Of a stretch of 64,000 nucleotides of DNA, positions 44,699 through 55,091 are shown piece after piece; position 1 is the stretch's first letter, and each line of letters opens with the position of its first letter. The notes beneath the pieces are model-generated. The model was given only the letters and a program-made list of their open reading frames with translations, had not been told where the DNA came from and ran no database searches. Both the position numbers and the translations under genes were made by a program. The stretch lies in NCBI RefSeq assembly GCF_005217525.1, contig NZ_PNXQ01000016.1, positions 984,953 through 1,048,952 on the forward strand. Direction: 5' to 3'. Origin of the DNA: Paenibacillus terrae (GTDB lineage: Bacteria; Bacillota; Bacilli; Paenibacillales; Paenibacillaceae).

Positions 44699-45121
44699 TT
44701 AAAGTTCTCCGTGTAGCGACCTGACCACGAACAAATGATCCTCCTTGGACAAGGTTTGTCCATCATCCAGAACGACATCACAATCCGTGTGACTGGTCAA
44801 TTTTGTGTTGTAGGCAATCAGATGGTCTTCTTTCCAAACAGTCACCGCCGATTGAAAAAGAATGGCATTATCGAACTGCAATGGAACGCTCATCACATAA
44901 CCGATAGAATTTAGCTTCGCCGGATGACGGCTTCTGCGCTCACGCCCAGGAGGGAGCATCGAAATATACGTAATATTTTCAAAAGGAATAGACAACATCT
45001 TCGGGCCTAAAATAACGCACTTGTGCGTGTCATCCCATTTTTCAATCGTGCCGCGCATCTTTTGGGTATGACCGTTGTTGCCGTGATATAAAATGACCTG
45101 ACGTCCCTTCCATTGACGCAT
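44699..45121 (-). CDS. Hypothetical protein, 140 aa, downstream of ung
   Basis: Not recognised. It is beta-rich with an Sm- or barrel-like appearance (GRQVILYHGNNGHTQKMRGTIEKWDDTHKCVILG), followed by a basic stretch PPGRERRSRHP and a C-terminal VVLDDGQTLSKEDHLFVVRSL. There is no signal peptide. ATG 45121 has GGAGGTGA 5 bases upstream. The longer frame overlaps ung. It starts 16 bases after the ung stop codon and is probably co-transcribed with it, but no DNA-repair role can be read from the sequence. Confidence 0.7.
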   Translation of the reverse strand: MRQWKGRQVILYHGNNGHTQKMRGTIEKWDDTHKCVILGPKMLSIPFENITYISMLPPGRERRSRHPAKLNSIGYVMSVPLQFDNAILFQSAVTVWKEDHLIAYNTKLTSHTDCDVVLDDGQTLSKEDHLFVVRSLHGEL

Positions 45122-45137
45122 GTCCTCACCTCCAGTG

Positions 45138-45806
45138 CTAGCGGTTAGGAATCTCCCACCGAATCGCTTCCATTCCATGCTCCAGCAAAAATGCATTGGT
45201 TTGCGAAAAAGGCTTGCTGCCGAAAAAGCCCCTATGAGCCGCCAAAGGACTCGGATGGACGGATTTTAAAACCAAATGCTTGCTCGTATTCACAAAGCTT
45301 GCTTTCTTCTGAGCATGGCTTCCCCACAAAATGAACACTACTGGCTGCTCACGTTCATTAATCGCCTCAATAACGGCATCCGTGAAACGTTCCCAGCCTA
45401 TTCCCTGATGAGATTGCGGTTGTCCTTCACGCACGGTCAGCACATTGTTCAGCAGCAGCACTCCCTGCTCTGCCCAAGGAACCAGGTAGCCCTGATTGGG
45501 AATGGGAGTGCCGATATCATCACGCAACTCTTTATATATATTTTGCAGAGACGGCGGTGTACGCACACCTGGTCTTACGGAAAAGCTCAAGCCGTGGGCT
45601 TGTCCCTCTCCATGATAGGGGTCCTGTCCCAATATAACCGCTTTGGTAAGATGATATGGTGTTAATTTGAGTGCAGAAAACAAATCTTCCTTTGGAGGGT
45701 AGACTTTATGTATCTTGTATTCGCGTGCTAATGTATACCTCAATTCATTGAAATAAGGCTTTTCTACCTCTTCTCGCAAAACTTCATCCCAATCATTACC
45801 AAACAT
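45138..45806 (-). CDS. ung: Uracil-DNA glycosylase
   Basis: Removes uracil from DNA. Family 1 signatures are complete: the water-activating Asp62 in [18 protein letters not shown], the uracil pocket [20 protein letters not shown], and the DNA-intercalation loop [13 protein letters not shown] with His184. It has 222 residues, normal for the family. Upstream lies GGAGACGGGAG. The next gene on the same strand follows after 16 bases. Confidence 0.96.
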   Translation of the reverse strand: MFGNDWDEVLREEVEKPYFNELRYTLAREYKIHKVYPPKEDLFSALKLTPYHLTKAVILGQDPYHGEGQAHGLSFSVRPGVRTPPSLQNIYKELRDDIGTPIPNQGYLVPWAEQGVLLLNNVLTVREGQPQSHQGIGWERFTDAVIEAINEREQPVVFILWGSHAQKKASFVNTSKHLVLKSVHPSPLAAHRGFFGSKPFSQTNAFLLEHGMEAIRWEIPNR

Positions 45807-45865
45807 AACTCCCGTCTCCTCTCGATATATGGGTCCCGAAATGTTTAAACTGTTTATTCACAAAA

Positions 45866-45903
45866 AAATAAGCTGGTCTCCCTCATCCGGAGCCAGCCTA
45901 TTT
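45866..45903 (-). terminator. Intrinsic terminator upstream of ung
   Basis: On the minus strand GCTGGCTCC and GGAGACCAGC form a stem (one mismatch) followed by TTATTTTTTT. It would stop read-through from the S-layer-homology gene into ung. Confidence 0.65.
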
Positions 45904-46081
45904 ATTCGTTACCTGTGTTACATGCCGAAGGACCAGGATAGAAACCATACGATAATCAGCTACCGTTGGTTCTAAATTCGATTTCCTTATTATAGCATTA
46001 ACGATAATGGTGTCAAGTAACTGTAAGCCCAAATCCACACGGCACCTCATAAAAATCAAGAGGTTGGCCCAGCATAGTCGG

Positions 46082-46741
46082 TTAAGCCTTATGAGCTTTT
46101 AGATATTCCAGTGCGTTATACAACATAACGGCTGCTTCCGCACGTGTAATCTCGCTTTTTGGATTAAATTTTTTACTTGCATCCAGGGTATTAACCTTGT
46201 ATATCAGCGAACGCTGGATGCTGCCTTGATACGATGGCTCCAACTTGCTATCATCGGCAATCGTTACAGGTGCAATTTTGATCATCGGCAGGCTACCTGC
46301 TTTTTCCATGCCCTGAATCAGCATATGGGTGAACTCTTCCTTGGTCAGCGTTTTTGAAGGATCGATATCTTTAGGAATCTCTACGCCATTATAATGCGCG
46401 TTGATAAAGGCTTCGGCATACCATGCGGTATCCTTAACATGGGTGAACAGTCCGCTGGCCTGTGGCGCCTTATTAAAATCAATAGCAGCCAAACTGAGCT
46501 GAAACCCGCCGGAGATCAACTGAATGCCTTGGGCAGCAGTCACTCTAGAGGCGGGGAGAAACTGCGTATCAGAGACCCCTGTGAGCAAACCCTGATTTTG
46601 AAGGGAAATGATTTTGTCTTTGCCGCTTATGCTGTCCAAATCCCTGAACGGATTGCCCGCCGCAAACATTTGACCTCCAAAAGAGAAGGAAAGAAGCAAT
46701 ACTGTGGTCATGGCTGCGAATGCGCTTTTTCTCATATTCAT
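46082..46741 (-). CDS. Secreted S-layer-homology (SLH) domain protein
   Basis: Signal peptide (about 1-28) followed by SLH-like repeats: NPFRDLDSISGKDKIISLQNQGLLTGVSDTQFLPASRVTAAQGIQLI (about 30-75), a divergent middle copy with LTKEEFTHMLIQGME, and a clear C-terminal one with FNPKSEITRAEAAVMLYNAL. It has 219 residues. SLH domains bind pyruvylated secondary wall polymers, so it is probably wall-attached. There is no other domain. AAGGTGG lies 7 bases before the ATG. It follows the DUF4038 gene by 119 bases on the same strand, but nothing ties it to that sugar locus. Confidence 0.85.
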   Translation of the reverse strand: MNMRKSAFAAMTTVLLLSFSFGGQMFAAGNPFRDLDSISGKDKIISLQNQGLLTGVSDTQFLPASRVTAAQGIQLISGGFQLSLAAIDFNKAPQASGLFTHVKDTAWYAEAFINAHYNGVEIPKDIDPSKTLTKEEFTHMLIQGMEKAGSLPMIKIAPVTIADDSKLEPSYQGSIQRSLIYKVNTLDASKKFNPKSEITRAEAAVMLYNALEYLKAHKA

Positions 46742-46860
46742 GTAAGTTCCACCTTGTAGTTGAATTAGGCCGCCTGGCCATTAACAACCTCTTTGACGTA
46801 GTTCAGGATGGAAAGGTTGCAAGCGATCTAACAGAGATTCGGATGAAGATTGCGGAACGC

Positions 46861-48147
46861 TCAATTCTTATCTTTCACGCCAATCACGATGACATCCCCC
46901 TCAAAATTATGCATATCAATAACCGTTACATTGTCCTGAAACGCTACCGAAGCTGCTGCAAATCGGCGGTATTCCAGGTCGAGAATCGTAAAGTCATATT
47001 CTCTGAGATCAGCGTCTAGCTTCAGGACCGTGTTCACCGGCACATAAATAGCAATTTTTTCGAAGCCTCTGGTTGAGGCAACTCGAATCTCTTCCGTGTT
47101 CTTAAGTACTATGTTCCAAGGCTGCAAATCTACCAGTCCGTATATCTGGAACAGCCACTTCGCGAATCCATAATCCCACGCTCCCTCAAATTTAAGGGCA
47201 GCCTGCCATTCATAGGGGCTATCAAAACCTTCCCCGGTAACTCCAAAGCGCTTCCCTTTTTTGTGCCAGCTCCATATTCCATGTGCTCCGTAGGTTACGC
47301 CGGCTCCCGCACCGGACAAAAGACTTTGCCATGCAGCTTTACGCACGTCGGCACGGCCGAAACGACCGTATTCTCTCCGGCTGTATCCCATCATCTCGTA
47401 GCAAGGTTCCGAGTTTAGCACAGGCCGTGTTACCCGCTTGTTGTAGAAGTCCAACGCCAAGGTGTAGGCCTTGGACTGAAACTGCGAATTGTGACCTGAT
47501 TGGTACATGTAAAAGTCCAAATTAGGATCGTTAATGAACTCATCCGGCAAATCCGCCAGTCTACCCTGAATGTGCAGAGTAGTCAAGCACTCTGGACTAT
47601 GTGTCTTCACAACGTGAAGTGCGGTGCGGTAATACTCGTTCGCTCGCTCTGACGGGAAGTCAGTATCCCCGCTCACGATATAGATAGGGTGATACTTTGA
47701 GAATCGGTCTGCCGCGTAACGCACATACGGTTCTACCGCCTCCAGAGGCATCTTTTTCTCATCACGAAGCTTGGCCGCCCATGTATCCGGGATGTAATTG
47801 CACCAAAGCAAAACAAGCGCGGGTACAAATCCCTTGCTCACCGCCATCTCGACCATTGTCTCCGCCCTGTCAAAATAGTCTGGATTCAGCGAATAAAAAT
47901 CGTAGCTCCCGTCCTCAATCCGTTCGAACGGTTCGTAATCCAAATCACTGCCGCTGGCATCCCACTGACGCAGCAAATTGATTTGCAGAACATTAAACCC
48001 CTGGCTACTTCTGTAGTCAAGATAATCAGCCCATTCCTCCAGTGAGATGTTGGTAAATGCGCTCCATACGGTATCCGCCAGATAAAAAAATGGAACTCCT
48101 TCATTGACAAAGTAACGTTTGTTCTCCGCTATGCCAAGCTTTATCAT
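46861..48147 (-). CDS. DUF4038 / GH140-like glycoside hydrolase (putative apiosidase)
   Basis: A TIM-barrel glycosidase of the DUF4038 family, whose characterised GH140 members remove apiose from rhamnogalacturonan II. The N-terminal strand NKRYFVNEGVPFFYLADTVWSAFTNISLEEWADYLDYRSSQGFNVLQINLL is diagnostic. VSGDTDF, GRADVRKAAWQSLLSGAGAGVTYGAHGIWSW and the C-terminal DUF5060-like beta tail follow. Acidic residues in VSGD and LNSEPCYE are candidates for catalysis. It has 428 residues and no signal peptide, so it acts inside the cell on imported sugars. It is the last gene of the PTS unit, separated from the IIC gene by a hairpin. Divergent, across the LacI promoter, are isomerase, kinase and transketolase genes fitting apiose. 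Confidence 0.8.
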   Translation of the reverse strand: MIKLGIAENKRYFVNEGVPFFYLADTVWSAFTNISLEEWADYLDYRSSQGFNVLQINLLRQWDASGSDLDYEPFERIEDGSYDFYSLNPDYFDRAETMVEMAVSKGFVPALVLLWCNYIPDTWAAKLRDEKKMPLEAVEPYVRYAADRFSKYHPIYIVSGDTDFPSERANEYYRTALHVVKTHSPECLTTLHIQGRLADLPDEFINDPNLDFYMYQSGHNSQFQSKAYTLALDFYNKRVTRPVLNSEPCYEMMGYSRREYGRFGRADVRKAAWQSLLSGAGAGVTYGAHGIWSWHKKGKRFGVTGEGFDSPYEWQAALKFEGAWDYGFAKWLFQIYGLVDLQPWNIVLKNTEEIRVASTRGFEKIAIYVPVNTVLKLDADLREYDFTILDLEYRRFAAASVAFQDNVTVIDMHNFEGDVIVIGVKDKN

Positions 48148-48181
48148 ACGGCATCCTCCTTATTGCTGTAATGACAGAAAA

Positions 48182-48202
48182 CGGCGAACAGTTCGCCGCT
48201 TT
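48182..48202 (-). terminator. Hairpin between PTS IIC and DUF4038 genes
   Basis: CGGCGAAC and GTTCGCCG are perfectly complementary around a single central base, giving a 7-bp stem with a 3-base loop followed by TTTTCTG on the minus strand. It resembles a weak intrinsic terminator that would lower but not abolish expression of the following glycosidase gene. Confidence 0.5.
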
Positions 48203-48218
48203 CCCTTTTATTGCTCAT

Positions 48219-49523
48219 TTATGAAGTAACGATACTAGCTTGGGCTCCAGCCGTTCCCTCCTGCTCTGACTTCTCCTGTGCTTCGCGTTCCCTGTTCAAC
48301 GCTTGTTTATCAAGCGTTCTAAAGAACGGATAGTAAATCAACATACAAACGGGAATGAGCAAAAGCTGTGCAGCTGCAAGTCTCCAGCTCCCCTCAATAA
48401 AGCCCAGAGCAAAAATAGGAGTGCCAAATGCCGGGTAAATTCCGATGGGTGCAGGCAGCAAGCCCGCAGTTGTCGCAAAATAACCGAGGACGGCGCAGAC
48501 GATAGGAGCAACGATAAACGGAATAGCCAGGAGCGGATTCAAAACAACTGGAATTCCGAAAATGAGTGGCTCGTGAATCGAGAAGAAAGTCCCCGGAAGG
48601 CCGAGCTTGCCAATCGTGCGTAATTGCTTGCTCTTGGCCAAGAAGACCAGCAGGAGAGCGAAGCCCAGCATCGGCGCATAGTTTGAGAAGATATACCAGA
48701 AAGCCAGCCCGATAATGTTCGGTAGCGGAGCTCCCGCCTGGAAAGCGTCGAGATTGGCAAGATCCAGGCTCATCCAGATCGGTTTGACAATGGCAAGCGT
48801 TACAATTGCGCCGTGGATTCCGAACATCCAGAGCACCTGCATAATGATGAGGGCGACAATCATAGCCCCCAGTGATCCACCCAGTCCTTCCAGTGGCACT
48901 TGCAGATAGGTATAAATAAACTCATGGACCGTACCGAATGACGTATGCATGAACAGACCGGAAACGATAACGAATGCCATAGCTACGAGTATCGCTGGAA
49001 TTAATCCTGAGAATGTTTTGACAACGGTTGGAGGTACTCCTTCGGGCATTTTAATGGTCCAGTTGCGATCGACAATCCAGATATACAATCGGGAAGCCAG
49101 CAAGCCAACCAACATAGCGACAAACAAACCCTGCGCACCAAGCCACTGAAGTGGAAGCGCCCGGACTTTATCGAATGTTTGAATCGGCGTCAAAATAAGA
49201 AACGAGAGCAGTGCCGTTGCTGCCGGAACCAGCGGGTCCTTGTCAAAAGCTTGCGCCAGTCTGTAGGCGATGAAGAAGACTGCATAGAGGGCGATGATGC
49301 CAGTTGTCATCGTCGATCCTAATCCGATAATACCCTTAATGGGTGCGATGAGGTTCTGGTAAGGCTCCCAGGCAAGTGCGGAGAAAAGCGTCGAAAATGC
49401 TCCAATAATCAAAAAAGGAAGGGTGGACATCAGTCCATTTGATATAGCGCTCATATAGCGATTTTGCTGAATTTTCCCAGCGTATCTTTGTAATTTATGC
49501 GATAGTTTTTTTTCGTTAGCCAT
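48219..49523 (-). CDS. PTS transporter subunit EIIC, lactose/cellobiose family
   Basis: Membrane channel of a beta-glucoside-type PTS. It has ten or so hydrophobic segments and 434 residues. The opening KLQRYAGKIQQNRYMSAISNGLMSTLPFLIIGAFSTLF and the conserved segment FFSIHEPLIFGIPVVLNPLLAIPF (substrate-site Glu of the family) match the CelB/LicC group. The C-terminus is a Glu/Gln-rich hydrophilic tail. AGGAGTTGAAGG precedes the ATG. It works with the IIA and IIB proteins encoded 1.5-2 kb upstream. The 6-phospho-beta-glucosidase gene lies between, suggesting a disaccharide or aryl-glucoside substrate. Confidence 0.93.
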   Translation of the reverse strand: MANEKKLSHKLQRYAGKIQQNRYMSAISNGLMSTLPFLIIGAFSTLFSALAWEPYQNLIAPIKGIIGLGSTMTTGIIALYAVFFIAYRLAQAFDKDPLVPAATALLSFLILTPIQTFDKVRALPLQWLGAQGLFVAMLVGLLASRLYIWIVDRNWTIKMPEGVPPTVVKTFSGLIPAILVAMAFVIVSGLFMHTSFGTVHEFIYTYLQVPLEGLGGSLGAMIVALIIMQVLWMFGIHGAIVTLAIVKPIWMSLDLANLDAFQAGAPLPNIIGLAFWYIFSNYAPMLGFALLLVFLAKSKQLRTIGKLGLPGTFFSIHEPLIFGIPVVLNPLLAIPFIVAPIVCAVLGYFATTAGLLPAPIGIYPAFGTPIFALGFIEGSWRLAAAQLLLIPVCMLIYYPFFRTLDKQALNREREAQEKSEQEGTAGAQASIVTS

Positions 49524-49568
49524 ATTCCTTCAACTCCTGCTTTAGAGTTTCATCTGTTGTACTATAAT

Positions 49569-51008
<1,440 letters not shown>

Positions 51009-51024
51009 CTATTTGTACAGACGA

Positions 51025-51324
51025 TTATAGATTTAAGGCTTCGGCAAGTACCTTTTCACCATTCATCATGCCATAATCCATTCTGTCGATTACGCTTACC
51101 TTGATGCCTTTAGGCTCGTATTTGGTTTTAAAATCGTCTTCCAAATAGCCGACCTGCGGTCCAATCAGCAGTACATCCGTTTTGTCCGCATACTCTTTAA
51201 AGGAGCTTTCGGAAGTAGCTCTGATCTCAACCTCAACATTTTGAGCCTGTGCAGCCTTCTGCATTTTCTGCACCAGCATACTTGTAGACATTCCCGCTGC
51301 ACATACGAGCGTAATTTGTTTCAT
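51025..51324 (-). CDS. PTS transporter subunit EIIB, lactose/cellobiose family
   Basis: Cytoplasmic phosphotransfer subunit of 99 residues. The phosphocysteine is Cys8 in ITLVCAAGMSTSMLV, the P-loop-like signature of the family, and LLIGPQVGYLEDDFK follows. It receives phosphate from IIA and passes it to the sugar held by IIC. Its ATG overlaps the IIA stop codon (ATGA), so the two are translated together in equal amounts. Confidence 0.94.
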   Translation of the reverse strand: MKQITLVCAAGMSTSMLVQKMQKAAQAQNVEVEIRATSESSFKEYADKTDVLLIGPQVGYLEDDFKTKYEPKGIKVSVIDRMDYGMMNGEKVLAEALNL

Positions 51325-51680
51325 TGGTTATTCCTCCCCGATAATGGTGTGATGGATACTGATGCTTCGTAACGGTTCAATCTGCTGTAAAGTTCCACGA
51401 TATGTCTCGCCAGATCCTTGGTCGTAATGGCAGACATGAGATGGTCTTGTGCATGCACCATGAGCAGTGTCACTTCATGAGTTGTCCCACCCGCTTCCTG
51501 CTGGATCAGTCGCGTCTGCGATTTATGCGCTTGGACCAGTTCGTTCTTGCATTCTTCAAGACATTCTGCTGCCTGCTCCGCATTACCCTTCTCGGCAAAG
51601 CTGATGGCTTCCATAGCTTTACTCTTCGCAATACCCGAATTTGTTATAAGTCCCATTATGATTTCCTGATACTCATCCAT
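51321..51680 (-). CDS. PTS transporter subunit EIIA, lactose/cellobiose family
   Basis: Helical trimeric phosphocarrier of 119 residues. The phospho-histidine is His76 in LLMVHAQDHLMSA, and the first helix IIMGLITNSGIAKSKAMEAISFAEKG is typical. It takes phosphate from HPr. ATG 51680 is placed by GGGGTGA 5 bases upstream, and six residues of the longest frame are dropped. It is the first gene of the PTS transport unit, after a terminator that isolates it from the regulator genes. Confidence 0.94.
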   Translation of the reverse strand: MDEYQEIIMGLITNSGIAKSKAMEAISFAEKGNAEQAAECLEECKNELVQAHKSQTRLIQQEAGGTTHEVTLLMVHAQDHLMSAITTKDLARHIVELYSRLNRYEASVSITPLSGRNNQ

Positions 51681-51800
51681 TGAATTCACCCCATGCATTT
51701 CATCTCTTTAGCTTACAGATTCAGTGTATACGATTCTTGCCGACTTCTAAACGCAACCCTTTTCCACTAGAAGCGGAAATGCTTACAATGGAAAAAAATA

Positions 51801-51853
51801 GCAAAACTCCGCACGATGCTTGTTCAAAATCCAAGCAGATGTCGTGCAGAGCT
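51801..51853 (-). terminator. Terminator between PRD regulator and PTS IIA genes
   Basis: On the minus strand CTCTGCACGACATCTGCTTG pairs with CAAGCATCGTGCGGAG, with a small internal bulge, followed by TTTTGCTATTTTTTT. The PTS genes therefore probably have a promoter of their own between here and 51680. Confidence 0.8.
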
Positions 51854-51858
51854 TTATT

Positions 51859-53808
51859 TTAATACAGTTTATGTTTGACAATAATTTGAGCAAAATCCCC
51901 GTAGGTTTTGCATTCCAGCATTTGCTGGATAATATCGGAGTCATCGACTAGCCCCATCAGATGCTTATACATTTTCGCCGGAGGCTCGTCGCCATTTTTG
52001 TTAATACTGAGCAGGCAGACGAATTGCACGGGCTTACCGGACCAATCTATGGGAGATTTCAGTGTACAGACCGCCCATACCGTCCGGTTGCTTTGCGGAA
52101 TAATGGGATGAGGAATGGCTACCAGATTTCCGTAAGCCGTAGGAGCAGCATTTTCCCTTTCCAGCACCAATCCGATGAATCCCTCGGAAGAGCGGATCAA
52201 TCCGGAAGCATGCATTCTTTCTCCCAAAAAAGTAATAATCTCTTCTTTTGTAGTGAAGTTTTGTCTCAGAAACACAAGCTCTTCCATAATGTAGCGGAAA
52301 GTAAATTCGCCTTCATCCGTCAGCAGCTCTTCAATCTTATCGATGTCACCGCCGCCAAGCAGAGTCTGAACTACCACGACCGGAACGGATAATGTCTGCG
52401 GGATTGGAACTGTGCTTACCACAAAATCAATGCCATGCAAAGGAACCTGCTGCAACTTGTAATACTCGGTCGTGCCAGCAACCTCAAGCCTTTCACCGAA
52501 CTTGCTACGTAACTTGTAATACAGCAAGCGGGCACTTCCAACACCCGAAGTGCATACGACAAGGCAGCGTTTAGGTCTGTTGTTCATCTGCTGCCTCTCC
52601 ATGGCGGCCCCGATATGAATCGCCAAATAACCCATTTCTGTCTCTGGTATAGCCAAATTCAGTTTGCTCTCGATCAACTTGGCACCTATGACCCCCGCCT
52701 GAAAAGCCAAAGGATAATTATTCTTCACATGATCCAGCATCGGATTACGGATATTCATCCCATATTTTACGCGGTTTAGCGCCGATTTCAGATGAAGACA
52801 TATGCCCATTAACAGTTCTTGATCCCGGCTGATATTCAGGTTAAAACCCCTGTCAATTTCAGCCAGCATTTCTCTGCCAAGCTCATAAATTCCCCGATCC
52901 AAGAGCTTCTGAGGTCCCGCCTCTTCTGTCTGTTGCTCCGTAACTCCCTCAAACCACTTGTTCCCGGCCAGATGCATGGCGATATAAGCAACCTCATCCT
53001 CCGGAAAGATCAAATCCATTTGCTTTTCAATGTGGCTAACAATATGTTCAGCGGCTCGAAATTCCTCGGTAGCCCGAAAATCTTCCCTTTCATCGGAAAA
53101 CATTGCGACCCGGTTCCCATCGCGAATACGCTTGCAAGCTATAGCAATATGAATGGACAGGTTGTTGAAGGCAACATCCGACAAAGTGACCCCGTGGTTC
53201 TGGATTTGCTCCAGAATAATACCGCGAATGAGTGTCATTTCCCAAGGGGTAACCATTCTCGATGCGGCCTCCACGCCCCCAGTCCTTTCTTCTTCAGAAC
53301 GGTTGACGATGAATTCAGACATGCAGAAACGTAAGCGAACCTCGTCGCCCCTCAGCTTGACACCGTAATTCGGGCGCTTATCAATGCCGATTCCGTAAGC
53401 CTGTAGCATATGCTTAACCTCTTTGAAATCATTTTGTACGGTGGATTTGCTAATGTATAACTCATCCGCCAACTCTTCCAGCTTCAAATAATTTTCTGTA
53501 AGCAGGAGGCGCGAGATTAAATAACGCTGTCGGTATTCAGGAGAATTGGGATCATCCGGTTCGTTATACAGGAACAACTGCTGTAGGAGCGTACGAAAGC
53601 TGCGGTCGTCCGTGATTTTCAGTTCATACCCCCTTGAACGAACAGGTTGAATCGATGCTCCATGCTTGGCCAGAAATTCATCCAGTTCTCTGATATCGCT
53701 ACGTACGGTACGTGAAGTAACCTGGATCAACTTTGCCAGATGCTCGCTCTTGACAGGAGTGTCCGCAGCCAGCAAATGCTGTAGAATCGAAACCATTCGC
53801 GTATTCAT
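51859..53808 (-). CDS. PRD-containing transcriptional activator with PTS EIIB/EIIA modules (LicR-like)
   Basis: Multi-domain regulator controlled by PTS phosphorylation. Order: HTH_11 winged helix (1-60), second Mga-type HTH (about 85-140, YLKLEELADELYISKSTVQNDFKEV), PRD1 (about 190-290), PRD2 (about 300-400), GatB-like EIIB with Cys in CLVVCTSGVGSARLL, and fructose-type EIIA with His in NLVAIPHPIIPQ. It has 649 residues. This architecture matches B. subtilis LicR, which activates the lichenan PTS operon. Phosphorylation by HPr activates it, and phosphorylation through its cognate IIB shuts it down when no sugar is present. It probably controls the IIA-IIB-GH1-IIC-DUF4038 unit immediately downstream. 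Confidence 0.92.
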   Translation of the reverse strand: MNTRMVSILQHLLAADTPVKSEHLAKLIQVTSRTVRSDIRELDEFLAKHGASIQPVRSRGYELKITDDRSFRTLLQQLFLYNEPDDPNSPEYRQRYLISRLLLTENYLKLEELADELYISKSTVQNDFKEVKHMLQAYGIGIDKRPNYGVKLRGDEVRLRFCMSEFIVNRSEEERTGGVEAASRMVTPWEMTLIRGIILEQIQNHGVTLSDVAFNNLSIHIAIACKRIRDGNRVAMFSDEREDFRATEEFRAAEHIVSHIEKQMDLIFPEDEVAYIAMHLAGNKWFEGVTEQQTEEAGPQKLLDRGIYELGREMLAEIDRGFNLNISRDQELLMGICLHLKSALNRVKYGMNIRNPMLDHVKNNYPLAFQAGVIGAKLIESKLNLAIPETEMGYLAIHIGAAMERQQMNNRPKRCLVVCTSGVGSARLLYYKLRSKFGERLEVAGTTEYYKLQQVPLHGIDFVVSTVPIPQTLSVPVVVVQTLLGGGDIDKIEELLTDEGEFTFRYIMEELVFLRQNFTTKEEIITFLGERMHASGLIRSSEGFIGLVLERENAAPTAYGNLVAIPHPIIPQSNRTVWAVCTLKSPIDWSGKPVQFVCLLSINKNGDEPPAKMYKHLMGLVDDSDIIQQMLECKTYGDFAQIIVKHKLY

Positions 53809-53850
53809 TCAAGGTGACCCCCCGTTCTTTTGTCCAAATCTATCCTCCAC

Positions 53851-54921
53851 TCAGGCCTGCTCGGTTAGCTCGCCTTTAGGTACGAAAGTGGCAGGAGCAG
53901 CACAGGAATTGCGCTCTACAAATTTCGTATCCACTGTGATTTTTGCTGTAACCTGCGTTCCCTGCTCAATAGAATCGGTCAGGAGATCGACAGCCAGAAC
54001 AGCCATTCTTTCTTTTTCTACATGAATGGTTGTTAGCTCCGGCGTAACAATGACCGATTCCGTAATGTTGTCAAAGCCGATAATTGAAGTATCCTGCGGC
54101 ACCCGGATGCCAAGCTCGCTCATGGTCTTCATAGCGCTGATAGCAATATAGTCGCATTCGCAGAACCAGGCCGTTGGCAAAGTTTTCCCGCTCTCCAGAT
54201 AAACGGTTAGCTGCCGATTCAGATCCTCCTGCGAAGTAAGAATGGTTGGCGCTACAGCCAGCATTTGTGCCTCCGGAATCTTCAGCCCCCGTTCCATGAG
54301 TGCCGACAAAAATCCGCGTTTACGTTCCTCAAAATTATGAATTCGTACATTTGAAGCAATATAACCGATTGAGGTATGACCCATGTCGCATAAATAAGCT
54401 CCTGCCTGATAAGCACCCATAACATTATTAATCTGGATAAATTGTACGGGAAGCGTATCAAAGCAGGTATCCAGCACAATCAGATTCTGCAGCTCGGCAT
54501 GAATATCACTGATCTGCTCACGGGTCAGATTGGTTCCCAGAACAATGGTGCCTGCGCTGCGTTTCTCCTCTGCAACCATCTGGATATCCCTCTGGAAAAA
54601 TTCTACGTCGACCGTCGAGAAGATCAACGAATACCCTTTTTGTCGGCAACGTTCCTCAATAAACTGGATTAATTCTTTAAAAAATGGCTGCTGATAGTAT
54701 TCCTCAAGGACAATACCCGAATTTGTACACACGAGAAAAAGCAAGGACTTATCACTTCTTGAAGCCGTTATCGTCTTGCTTTTGGGACTGTATCCTGCCT
54801 CGTGGGCTACCTGGAGAATACGTTCACGCGTATCCGGGCCAATACCCGGCTTGCCGCTGAAGGCCAGTGAAACAGCTGATTTGGATACGTTGGCCAGCTT
54901 AGCGATGTCTTCCATTTTCAT
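53851..54921 (-). CDS. LacI family transcriptional regulator
   Basis: N-terminal LacI HTH (MEDIAKLANVSKSAVSLAFSGKPGIGPDTRERIL) with an unusual recognition helix (KSAVSLAFSG rather than TSTVSRVLNG) and a long hinge. The periplasmic-binding-like sensor domain (about 60-340) follows, including SIIGFDNITESVIVTPELTTIHVE. It has 356 residues. It is divergent from the isomerase operon, 324 bases away, and two palindromes flank that operon's promoter. It is therefore the likely repressor there, with the sugar or its phosphate as inducer. The regulator gene pair (LacI then LicR-like) is co-oriented with a 42-base gap. Confidence 0.93.
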   Translation of the reverse strand: MKMEDIAKLANVSKSAVSLAFSGKPGIGPDTRERILQVAHEAGYSPKSKTITASRSDKSLLFLVCTNSGIVLEEYYQQPFFKELIQFIEERCRQKGYSLIFSTVDVEFFQRDIQMVAEEKRSAGTIVLGTNLTREQISDIHAELQNLIVLDTCFDTLPVQFIQINNVMGAYQAGAYLCDMGHTSIGYIASNVRIHNFEERKRGFLSALMERGLKIPEAQMLAVAPTILTSQEDLNRQLTVYLESGKTLPTAWFCECDYIAISAMKTMSELGIRVPQDTSIIGFDNITESVIVTPELTTIHVEKERMAVLAVDLLTDSIEQGTQVTAKITVDTKFVERNSCAAPATFVPKGELTEQA

Positions 54922-55054
54922 GCCCTAATTCTCCATTCTAAATAAGATGAACACAGCAGTGAAGTGAATAAGTGAAGTTTACATCGAATTGAGATGTGAT
55001 GCAATGGTTAGCTGAATTTATTTATATTTGTTTAGATATTTGTTTAGTTATTTA

Positions 55055-55074
55055 TTTAGATTTTCGCAACTAAA
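55055..55074 (+). promoter_or_regulatory. Candidate LacI operator 1
   Basis: TTTAG at 55055-55059 and CTAAA at 55070-55074 are inverted around a CG-centred core, the usual shape of a LacI-family operator. It ends 17 bases before the -35 box. Further TTTAG half sites lie just upstream (55031-55047). Confidence 0.55.
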
Positions 55075-55091
55075 TATCACCGAATAATTCA

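Noticed and set aside
46082-46741. SLH protein as part of the apiose locus
   Set aside because: Same strand and 119 bases downstream, but its own ribosome site and unrelated domains give no functional link.
51700-51800. Sigma-54 promoter before the PTS IIA gene
   Set aside because: TGG...TTGC elements are present on the minus strand but one base too close, and the LicR-like regulator lacks the sigma-54 interaction domain.
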